Shown piece by piece: positions 6,534 to 12,996 of a DNA stretch of 13,898 bases. How positions within the stretch are numbered: position 1 is the stretch's first letter; each line of letters begins with the position of its first letter. Origin of the DNA: Schlegelella_A sp035995885. GTDB taxonomy: Bacteria; Pseudomonadota; Gammaproteobacteria; Burkholderiales; Burkholderiaceae_C. The position numbers were made by a program, and so were the translations under genes. Location: assembly GCA_035995885.1 (NCBI GenBank), contig DASYKC010000053.1, positions 1 to 13,898 on the forward strand. The letters run 5' to 3'. Under the pieces are notes generated by a model that had not been told where the DNA came from, searched no databases, and saw only the letters and a program-made list of their open reading frames with translations.

Positions 6534-7000
6534 CGCGACAGCGCCGCGGCGGCGTCGAGGACGACGGCGACGCGTCCCGAGGCGAGCTCGCGGCCGTCGT
6601 GGCGGAGAACGAAGGCGTAGAGGATGCGCGCCGCGTCCGCTGCCTGCCGCTCGGCGACGACGACGAGCTCGTCGCGATCGGCGCGTGGCAGGTCGTCGAG
6701 GCGCCGGCAGGCGAGGCGGACGTCGCGCGCGCTGGCGAGAAAGCCGGGCGCGGCGCGGTCGCCCTCGGCCGCGGCGCAGAGCGCGCCGTGCAGCGCCATC
6801 GCCTGCGCCGCGTACTCGATCGCCGCGCTCGCGAGCAGGCCGCTCGCGGTGCGCAGCGGATGGCGCGCGTCGCGATGGTTGACGGCGATGCACTCGATCC
6901 GCGTCGCCTGCCACGACGTCATGCGATCGAGCAGGCACATCGTGCCGCGGTGCGGGATCAGCGCCTCGATGCCGGCGTGGTCGAGCGTGGCCGGCGTCAC
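6530..7000 (-). CDS. Hotdog-fold 3-hydroxyacyl-ACP dehydratase (ApeP-like)
   Basis: The 156-residue protein resembles FabZ/FabA-like dehydratases. LIPHRGTMCLLDRM (14-27) corresponds to the IPHRxPxLLxDR motif, with His17 as the likely catalytic base. IEYAAQAMALHG (61-72) provides the helix with Glu62, the probable partner residue. Such enzymes remove water from 3-hydroxyacyl-ACP to give the trans-2-enoyl form; without an enoyl reductase, repeated rounds give a conjugated polyene. The start is a GTG at 7000 overlapping the methyltransferase stop by 4 bases, and the stop overlaps the ketoreductase start by 4 bases. A second, shorter hotdog protein is encoded at 12633-12980; in aryl polyene systems two dehydratases cooperate. 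Annotation pipelines may call it simply a thioester dehydrase family protein. Confidence 0.82.
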   Translation of the reverse strand: MTPATLDHAGIEALIPHRGTMCLLDRMTSWQATRIECIAVNHRDARHPLRTASGLLASAAIEYAAQAMALHGALCAAAEGDRAAPGFLASARDVRLACRRLDDLPRADRDELVVVAERQAADAARILYAFVLRHDGRELASGRVAVVLDAAAALSR

Positions 7001-7749
7001 GGCGACTGTTCCGGCGAAGCCGGTTCGCGTTCGACGACGGCGACGAGCAGGACGTTCGCGAACGGTGTGCCGTCGCGCATTGGCTCACTGGCGACGGCGA
7101 AGCCGAGCTCGGCGAGGCGTGCCTGCCAGGCGGCGAGCGTCCGGCCGGCCTGGCGGCCGATGCCCTGGCCGCGCAGCAGCGTGACGATGCGATCGACCCA
7201 GCGGCTTGCGGCGAAGCCGCGCCGCGCCGCCGCATCGCCGACGCGCAGCACGAGCCGCCCGCCGATCGGCAGCGCGGCGCGAACGCGCGCCAGCACGGCG
7301 TCCTGCTCGGCGACGCTGACGTAGTGGAGGACGTCGAGGAGGACGACGATGTCGACCGCGCTGAACGCCGTCGTCCGCATGTCGGCACAGACGATGTCAG
7401 TGCCGTCGCCGAGGGCGTCGCGGGCGCGGGCGACGTCGCGCGCGAGCAGCTCGATGCCGCTGACGCGGACGTCGACCGGCGCCTCGGCCCAGTCGCTCGG
7501 CCAGCGGCCCTGGCGCGCCGCTCTCGCGGCGGCGGCGACGAGGCTGGCGAGCAGCCCCTGGCCGCAGCCGATGTCGAGGACGCGCGTCCGCGGCGCGATC
7601 AGGCCGCGCGCGACGAGATGGCAGAAGACCGGGTCCCAGCGCAGCTTGCCGCGCGCGAAGTGCCAGGCGAAGCGGCCGGCGCGCTGGTAGGGATCGCTCG
7701 CCGCGGTGACGAGGGCGCGCCAGGCGACGGCGGCTTCGGCCGCGCTCAT
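6997..7749 (-). CDS. Class I SAM-dependent methyltransferase
   Basis: This 250-residue protein has the SAM-binding motif I VLDIGCGQG at 57-65, a post-I acidic region VSGIELLARDV (96-106), CADM (121-124), the strand VDIVVLLDVLHYV (132-144), and GGRLVLRVGD near residue 165. These place it in the Rossmann-fold class I methyltransferases. The acceptor cannot be read from the sequence. In aryl polyene and xanthomonadin systems the aromatic ring may carry a methyl or methoxy group, so head-group methylation is the leading guess; methyl-ester formation is another. It is coupled by 4-base overlaps to the deacetylase upstream (ATGA, 7746-7749) and the dehydratase downstream (GTGA). The ATG at 7749 is preceded by no better start. 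Confidence 0.84.
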   Translation of the reverse strand: MSAAEAAVAWRALVTAASDPYQRAGRFAWHFARGKLRWDPVFCHLVARGLIAPRTRVLDIGCGQGLLASLVAAAARAARQGRWPSDWAEAPVDVRVSGIELLARDVARARDALGDGTDIVCADMRTTAFSAVDIVVLLDVLHYVSVAEQDAVLARVRAALPIGGRLVLRVGDAAARRGFAASRWVDRIVTLLRGQGIGRQAGRTLAAWQARLAELGFAVASEPMRDGTPFANVLLVAVVEREPASPEQSP

Positions 7750-8645
7750 GGCGAAGCGCCGGCCGCGGGCGCGCCGGCGGATCCGGCGCTCGCGCCCGGC
7801 TCGCCGCGCGCCGCGGCGGGCAGCGTCACCGCAACCAGCGCGAGGGCGCGGGCGCGGGCGAGCAGATCGGGAAGGACGGCGAGGAGGACGGCGCTGCCGT
7901 TCGCCGCGCGTGCGGCATTGCCGTCGTGGACGAGCAGGATGTCGCCGCCAGCGAGGCCGCGGCCGAGGCGCGCGAGCATCGGCGCCGGCTCGCTTCGCAC
8001 GGTGTCGAAGCCGCGCCGCGTCCAGCTGACGAGCTGCAGGTCGAGCCGTTGCAGCACCGGCGCGAGGAAGGGATTGCGCAGGCCCGCCGGGGCGCGGAAG
8101 AAGCGCGGCGCTTCGCCGGTGACGTCGGCGAGCGCCGCCTGCGCCGCCGCGATCTCGCGCATCGTCGCCCTCGGGCCGAGCAGCGAGAAGCGATGCGAGT
8201 GGCGCTCGCTGTGGTTCTGCACGCTGTGGCCGCGGCCGACGATCTCGCGACAGAGCGCAGGATGGGCGCGTGCCCGTTCGGCGATGCAGAAGAACGTCGC
8301 CCGCGCGCCGTGCGCGTCGAGCAGGTCGAGCACGGCCGGCGTCACCGCCGGGTCGGGGCCGTCGTCGATCGTGATCGCGATCTCGCGGCGCGCGATCGCC
8401 GCGGCCGGCAGCCGCGTCCAGTTGCTGCCGAGCCAGCGCGAGCGCGGCCAGAGGCCACCGGCGGTGAGGACGGCGTGGTTGGCGGCGACGGCGCCGAGCG
8501 CCCACGGCCACGACGCCGGCATCGCGATCGCGGCGATGCCGGCAGCGACGTGGCAGGCGACGCTCGCCGTCACGTAGGCCGGCCACGGCGCGGCCTTGTC
8601 GCTCGCGCGCGCGGACCGCAGCACACCGTCGCTCGGAGTCGTCAC
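7746..8645 (-). CDS. Polysaccharide deacetylase family protein (NodB-like, membrane-anchored)
   Basis: The protein of 299 residues has an N-terminal segment of two probable membrane helices (about residues 23-65), then a carbohydrate esterase family 4 (NodB) domain. Motif 1 is TIDDGPD with Asp94 and Asp95, motif 2 is HSERH giving metal ligands His145 and His149, motif 3 is RAPAG (184-188), and ILLVHDG near residue 240 supplies the second catalytic histidine. All residues needed for metal-dependent N- or O-deacetylation are present. The start is a GTG at 8645, overlapping the exporter stop by 4 bases. Such enzymes remove acetyl groups from amino sugars such as GlcNAc in glycolipids or polysaccharides. 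In this operon it may prepare an amino-sugar headgroup for acylation. The fold is well supported; the role in the pathway is inference. Confidence 0.87.
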   Translation of the reverse strand: MTTPSDGVLRSARASDKAAPWPAYVTASVACHVAAGIAAIAMPASWPWALGAVAANHAVLTAGGLWPRSRWLGSNWTRLPAAAIARREIAITIDDGPDPAVTPAVLDLLDAHGARATFFCIAERARAHPALCREIVGRGHSVQNHSERHSHRFSLLGPRATMREIAAAQAALADVTGEAPRFFRAPAGLRNPFLAPVLQRLDLQLVSWTRRGFDTVRSEPAPMLARLGRGLAGGDILLVHDGNAARAANGSAVLLAVLPDLLARARALALVAVTLPAAARGEPGASAGSAGAPAAGASP

Positions 8646-11044
8646 GACGCGATTTTCCCACGCGCATCGGCGTCGCCGGGTGCGCCGAGCCACGCCGCCG
8701 AGAAGACGAGGCAGAGCAGCGCCCCCGGCGCGACGACGACGCCGACCGCCTGCAGGACCGGGATGCGCGAGCTGGCCAGGAGCGCGAACGACGCCACCGT
8801 CGTCAGGTTGGCGAGCAGGAGCGACGCGAGCGTGTCGGCATCGGCATCGCCGTGCTCGCGCAGGTGGTCGAAGAAGAGTGCGTAGTTGGAGCCGATCGCG
8901 ACCGTGAGCAGCAAGCCGACGAGGTGGAGGATGCCGAGCGCCGCGCCGGCAAGCGCGAGGCCGGCGAGGACGACGAGCGTGGCCGCCGCGATCGGCAGAG
9001 CGACGGCGGCGAGGCGGCGCAGGCTGCGCAGGTGCAAGGCGAGGAGGAGCGCGACCGCGACCGCGCCGAGCGCCGCCTGCCACTCGGCCTCGCGCAGGAA
9101 GCGGGCGTAGATCGCGTCGAGCTCGGCCCGGATGGCGACGATGCGAACGCCGGGCAGGCCGGCGACCGCGGTGCGGACGCGATCGACGTCGAGCTTGCCG
9201 GCGTCGTTGGCCTGCAGGTTGATGAGCGCGCGCCACGGCCGGCTCGCATCGCCGGGCAGGAGCAACGCGTCGAGGGCGGCGGCGAGCGGCGTTCCGGCGA
9301 GCGCCGCGCGCTCGATCGTCGCCTGCGTGCGCGCGCGCTCGACGTCGGCGATGAACGGCGCCAGCCGCGCCGCCGGCAGGGCGCCGTCGGCGGTTGCTTC
9401 GTCGAGGCGGGCGGCGAGCGTCTTGGTCTCCGGCAGCGCGGCGCGCCGGCGCGCCTGCGTCGTCGCCGACGGCAGCAGCCGCGCCGGTGAGTCGTAGCCT
9501 TGCAGCACGCCGGCGTCGACGAGCGCGTCGAGGCGCGCGCCGACCGCCTCGGCGCCTTCGAGCGCGCCTTGCTCGCTCGTCGCGGCGACGGCGACGAGCG
9601 CGCCGGCGTCGGCGGCGCCGACGTCGGCGCGCAGCGTCGCGTCGAGGGCGAGATCGGCGGCGCGAACCGGGCTGAGCGACGACAGCTCGCCGTGCCACGG
9701 CGACGGGCTGACGACGAGCGCGACGATCGACGCGGCCGCGACGACGACGACGCCCAGGCGCCAGCTAGCCAATCCGGCGGCGGCCGCGCTCATGAAGCGC
9801 GCGAGCTGGCGGCGAAAGCCGGCGCCGGGCGCGCCGTTCGGTACGAGCACCGGAAAGACGAAGCGCGTCGTCGCCGCCGCGGCGACGAGGCCGGCGATCG
9901 AGAAGACGCCGAGCTGGGCGAGCCCGGGAAAGCCGGTGAAGACGAGCGCCGCGAAGCCGATCAGCGAGGTGAAGAGGCCGAGGCGCACGGTCGGCCAGCT
10001 CTCGCGCTGCCAGCGTTCGGCGGCACCGTCGCCGCCGCGCGCCTGGATCAGGTAGTAGATCGCGTAGTCGACCGCTTCGCCGATCAGGGTCGTGCCGAAG
10101 CCGAGCGTCATGCCGTGGACCTGGCCGAAGCCGAGGCTGACGGCGGCGATCCCGGCGACGACGCCGGTCGCCACCGGCAGCATCGCGACCGCGAGAGCGC
10201 GCCCGGATGCGAAGGCGAGCCAGAGCAGGACGACGATGACGACGCCGCCGAGGATCGCGAGCCGCTCGACCTCGGCCTTGATGCGCTCGCGCGACTCGAC
10301 CGCGAACTTGCCGGCGCCGGAAACGACGAGCCCGAGGCCCGGCGCGGCGTCGCGCGCGAACGCGCTGCGGATCGCCGCGAGCGCGCGCGCCTGGCCGTCG
10401 ATGTCGGCACCGTCGGCGGCGGTGGTCGCGACGAGCAGCGCGCGCGGCGCGCTGCGCGAGACCCAGACGCCGTGGTCGACGCGCGGCGCGCGTGCCGGCG
10501 TCAGCGCCTCGGCGATGCGCAGCGTCTCGCCGGTCGGATCGCGAAAGAGGATCGGCTTGAGCAGCGATCCCGCCGGCGTGCCGAGCAGCGAGACGGTCGC
10601 GTCGATCGCCTCGCGCAAGCCGGTGGCGCTGAAGCGCTGCGCATCGACCGCCGGGCTGAGCGCGTAGCGGTGGTCGAAGACGAAGCGGCCGGCGTCGGCC
10701 CAGGCGGCGCTCTCGCCGTTGTGGACCGATGCGAACGCGCCGCTCGTCCGCAGCGCGGCGGCGAGCCGAGTCGACGCGGCCGCCCGCGCCGCCGCCGCGG
10801 CGTCGTCGCTCGCGCCGGCCGGCGCGCCTTCGATGCCGATCAGGATCAGCCGCGACGTCGCGCCGCTCCTGAGCTGGTCGAGCAGCACCGCCTGCTCGGG
10901 CGTCGGCGCCGACGGCAGGAAGGCCGACAGGTCGGCGACGTAGTGCGCGCGCCAGGCGACGACGAGCGCCGCGGCGACGCCGCCGAGCCAGAGGGCGATG
11001 ACGAGCATGCCGCGTCGGCGCGTGCCGGCGCCGTGCGAGGTCAT
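8642..11044 (-). CDS. MMPL/RND-superfamily exporter (predicted lipid or polyene exporter)
   Basis: This 800-residue protein has the two-fold repeated RND layout: one helix at about 12-31, a periplasmic loop to about 262, five helices at 263-402, a helix at about 430-446, a second loop to about 655, and five helices at 656-787. TM4 carries VDYAIYY with Asp326-Tyr327, as in proton-driven MMPL transporters. The equivalent TM10 site reads GSNYALFFDH with Asn720-Tyr721, so the usual aspartate appears replaced, though Asp726 is close. MMPL proteins of aryl polyene clusters are thought to move the polyene lipid across or out of the inner membrane. The ATG at 11044 is 13 bases after the LolA-like stop. 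The C-terminus overlaps the deacetylase start by 4 bases. Hopanoid transporters (HpnN) are relatives, but the operon argues against that role. Confidence 0.88.
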   Translation of the reverse strand: MTSHGAGTRRRGMLVIALWLGGVAAALVVAWRAHYVADLSAFLPSAPTPEQAVLLDQLRSGATSRLILIGIEGAPAGASDDAAAAARAAASTRLAAALRTSGAFASVHNGESAAWADAGRFVFDHRYALSPAVDAQRFSATGLREAIDATVSLLGTPAGSLLKPILFRDPTGETLRIAEALTPARAPRVDHGVWVSRSAPRALLVATTAADGADIDGQARALAAIRSAFARDAAPGLGLVVSGAGKFAVESRERIKAEVERLAILGGVVIVVLLWLAFASGRALAVAMLPVATGVVAGIAAVSLGFGQVHGMTLGFGTTLIGEAVDYAIYYLIQARGGDGAAERWQRESWPTVRLGLFTSLIGFAALVFTGFPGLAQLGVFSIAGLVAAAATTRFVFPVLVPNGAPGAGFRRQLARFMSAAAAGLASWRLGVVVVAAASIVALVVSPSPWHGELSSLSPVRAADLALDATLRADVGAADAGALVAVAATSEQGALEGAEAVGARLDALVDAGVLQGYDSPARLLPSATTQARRRAALPETKTLAARLDEATADGALPAARLAPFIADVERARTQATIERAALAGTPLAAALDALLLPGDASRPWRALINLQANDAGKLDVDRVRTAVAGLPGVRIVAIRAELDAIYARFLREAEWQAALGAVAVALLLALHLRSLRRLAAVALPIAAATLVVLAGLALAGAALGILHLVGLLLTVAIGSNYALFFDHLREHGDADADTLASLLLANLTTVASFALLASSRIPVLQAVGVVVAPGALLCLVFSAAWLGAPGDADARGKIAS

Positions 11045-11057
11045 CGCGCCGGCGCCG

Positions 11058-11675
11058 TCACGGCGTCGTGCGCGTCGTCCCGACCGGCTCGATCGTCATC
11101 ACCGAGCGATCGCCGTCGGCGAGCAGGACCTGGACCTCGCGCGCCGTCGCCTCGCGGCCCGAGACGCGAACCGACGCGACCTGGCCGCGCAGGCGCAGGT
11201 CGCGCGGCACGAGCTCGAGCGACCAGCGACCGGCGTCGCCCGAGAGCGTCGTCTCGAACAGGCGCTCGAGCGTCGCGCGGTTGCCGGTCAGCGTGCCGCG
11301 GATCGCCTCGACGACGACCGCGGCTTCGGGCGAGGCGTCGAGCTGCATCGTCCGGCTGCGCTCGCCGAGGCTCATGGTCAGCGTGTTGCCGTCGACGGCG
11401 AGCTTCTCGTGGCGCGGCTTCAGCGTCTCGCGAACGAAGCTGTCGGGCGCCTTGAAAGAGAGCCGTCCCGACGACTGCAGCGTGCGGTCGAGCATCTCGA
11501 TGCGGCGCGTCTCGACGAAGGTCGCCTCGCCCGACTTGATGCGGCCGAGCAGCGCCGTCAGCGCGCCGAGGTCGAACCCCGCCGCGCCGGCGGGCGCCGG
11601 GGCGAGCAACGTTGCCGCGGCCAGGCCGGCCACGGCGAGCGCCGCGGCGACGAAGCGGCGCCGCTCAGGGCGCAT
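11058..11675 (-). CDS. LolA-like outer-membrane lipoprotein carrier family protein
   Basis: This 205-residue protein starts with arginines at 2 and 5-7, a hydrophobic core at 8-29 and a probable signal-peptidase site at about 30-32 (AGA|A). The mature part has the LolA-type pattern: a helical start (LTALLGRIKSGEATFVETR), then successive strands (SGRLSFKAPDSFVRET, TLTMSLGE, MQLDASPEA) and a charged C-terminal strand set. LolA proteins shuttle hydrophobic cargo across the periplasm in a concave beta-sheet. Housekeeping LolA carries lipoproteins; cluster-encoded versions paired with an MMPL exporter are presumed to carry the polyene lipid. The gene overlaps the upstream acyltransferase stop by 11 bases and precedes the exporter gene by 13 bases. 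Sequence identity to true LolA is probably low, so function is by family and context. Confidence 0.8.
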   Translation of the reverse strand: MRPERRRFVAAALAVAGLAAATLLAPAPAGAAGFDLGALTALLGRIKSGEATFVETRRIEMLDRTLQSSGRLSFKAPDSFVRETLKPRHEKLAVDGNTLTMSLGERSRTMQLDASPEAAVVVEAIRGTLTGNRATLERLFETTLSGDAGRWSLELVPRDLRLRGQVASVRVSGREATAREVQVLLADGDRSVMTIEPVGTTRTTP

Positions 11676-12636
11676 CGCTCGGCGCGGTCGGCGTGTCGGC
11701 ATCGGCCCAGAAGTCGTAGAAGTTGAACCAGTTGTACGGCGCCTCGCGGCACAGCGCCTCGAGCGTCGCGACGTAGCGCTCCATCGCCGCGCGGACCGCG
11801 GCGTCGCGTTCGCCGGCGCTCGCGGCGCCCGCGCCCGGCGCCTGGGTGAAGTCGGCGATCTCGACGAAGCGCAGATCGTAGTCGCGGCCGCCGCGATAGA
11901 GCCCGGCCATGAAGACGACCTTGCGCCGCAGCATCGCGGCGAGCCGGAACGGGCCGTCGGGAAACAACGCTGGCGCGCCGAGGAAAGGCAGGGCAACCGC
12001 CTTCGAGCGCTGCGAGTTGCCCGGCAGCGTCCGGTCGGCGAGCAGCCCGGCGACGCCGCCCTCGTCGAGCCAGCGCCGGATCGCGAGCATCGCGTCGACG
12101 CGGCCGAGCGCGATCGTGTGCAGCTCGGCACGCGGCGCGAGGATGGCGAGCGTCTCGTTGATGAGGCGGGCGTTGTCCTCGTACATGATCATCGCGACGC
12201 GCAATCCCTTGTCGTGGCCGATCGTCCGCAGCGCCTCGAAGCTGCCGAGGTGGGCGCCGAACGCGAGCACGCCCTCGCCCTGCGCGAACGGCTCGAGGAT
12301 CGCCCCGACGCCGCTCGCCTCGAAGCGGAACAGCTCGAAGCGTTCCTGCAGCAGGTAGACGCGGTCGAGCACCGTCGCCGAGAAGGTGAAGAGATGGCGG
12401 TAGACGTCGCCCCAGGTGGCCGTGCGGCCGAGCGCGCGCGCCAGATAGCGCGCCGAGTGATGGCGCGTCCTGCGGTCGAGGATGTAGACGCAGACGATCG
12501 GATGGAGCAGGAGCCGCATCGCGCGCCGGCCGGCGAACGCCGCCAGCGCGCGCATGACGCGCAGCTGCCAGCGGTTGCTTCGCTCGCGCTGGCGCACCCA
12601 GTCCGTGGGCGGCGCGGTGCCGCCGTCGACCTTCAT
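11665..12636 (-). CDS. LpxL/HtrB-type lauroyl acyltransferase family protein
   Basis: The protein has 323 residues and resembles lipid A late acyltransferases. The catalytic pair is in FGAHLGSFEALR, His129 and Glu134 (HX4E), and DRTLPG (around residue 197) with a following ALPFLGAPALFPDGPF segment matches the LpxL pattern of strand and acyl-chain pocket. The N-terminal part has one hydrophobic helix at about 38-54. LpxL enzymes move an acyl chain from acyl-ACP to a glycolipid at the inner membrane. Aryl polyene clusters contain such a domain, often fused behind a glycosyltransferase; here it is free-standing and the glycosyltransferase is in the opposite operon. It probably attaches the polyene or a fatty acid to the glycolipid. 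The ATG at 12636 overlaps the dehydratase stop by 4 bases (ATGA). Confidence 0.86.
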   Translation of the reverse strand: MKVDGGTAPPTDWVRQRERSNRWQLRVMRALAAFAGRRAMRLLLHPIVCVYILDRRTRHHSARYLARALGRTATWGDVYRHLFTFSATVLDRVYLLQERFELFRFEASGVGAILEPFAQGEGVLAFGAHLGSFEALRTIGHDKGLRVAMIMYEDNARLINETLAILAPRAELHTIALGRVDAMLAIRRWLDEGGVAGLLADRTLPGNSQRSKAVALPFLGAPALFPDGPFRLAAMLRRKVVFMAGLYRGGRDYDLRFVEIADFTQAPGAGAASAGERDAAVRAAMERYVATLEALCREAPYNWFNFYDFWADADTPTAPSDAP

Positions 12637-12980
12637 GACGGCGCGGCCGCAACGACGTCGGCGCGCATGATTTGGCCGCTGGCGACGTCGCCCGCGGCCT
12701 GGCCGACGCGCCACTCGAGCGCGCGCGCGCCGAGGCGAAACGAGATCAGCAGCGATGCGTCCGGCCGCACCGGGGCGAGGAACTTGACGACCGAGAGGCG
12801 CGGCGCGGCGCCGATGCACATCGCCAGCGCCGGCTCGGCGAGCGCCGCCTCGAGCACCTCGCCGAGCAGGGCGACGCCCGGCAGCACCGGTTGGCCGGGG
12901 AAGTGGCCGTCGAACGCCGGATGGTCGGCGGCGATCTCGAGCCGGCGCGACGCGACGAGCTCGCTTTGGGCAGCGCTCAT
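12633..12980 (-). CDS. Small FabZ/ApeI-like dehydratase (hotdog fold)
   Basis: This 115-residue protein has HPAFDGHFPGQPVLPGV at 20-36, the FabA/FabZ HFPGxPxxPG signature, with Glu41 in the following helix LLGEVLEAA. It is shorter than housekeeping FabZ (about 150) and lacks the N-terminal HRxPxLLxDR stretch, as in ApeI-type proteins of aryl polyene clusters. Those form a functional pair with an ApeP-type partner, here at 6530-7000. The reaction would be dehydration of 3-hydroxyacyl-ACP during polyene growth. The ATG at 12980 is 16 bases after the ligase stop; the stop overlaps the acyltransferase start by 4 bases. A thioesterase-like role is possible but less likely. Confidence 0.83.
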   Translation of the reverse strand: MSAAQSELVASRRLEIAADHPAFDGHFPGQPVLPGVALLGEVLEAALAEPALAMCIGAAPRLSVVKFLAPVRPDASLLISFRLGARALEWRVGQAAGDVASGQIMRADVVAAAPS

Positions 12981-12996
12981 GGCAGGTGAGAGCCGC

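Noticed and set aside
7324..8577. A 417-residue open frame antisense to the methyltransferase and deacetylase genes
   Set aside because: No recognisable domain; both opposite-strand proteins have intact catalytic motifs.
8642..11044. Hopanoid transporter HpnN
   Set aside because: Same superfamily, but no hopanoid genes are nearby and the LolA-like, dehydratase and ligase neighbours fit an aryl polyene exporter.
9500..11455. A 651-residue open frame antisense to the exporter and LolA-like genes
   Set aside because: Low-complexity, charged composition, no membrane or enzyme motifs, and it crosses two real genes on the other strand.
11665..12636. Housekeeping lipid A lauroyl transferase (LpxL)
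   Set aside because: Motifs match the family, but 4-base coupling to a dehydratase gene and the polyene setting favour a dedicated role. No lipid A genes are near.
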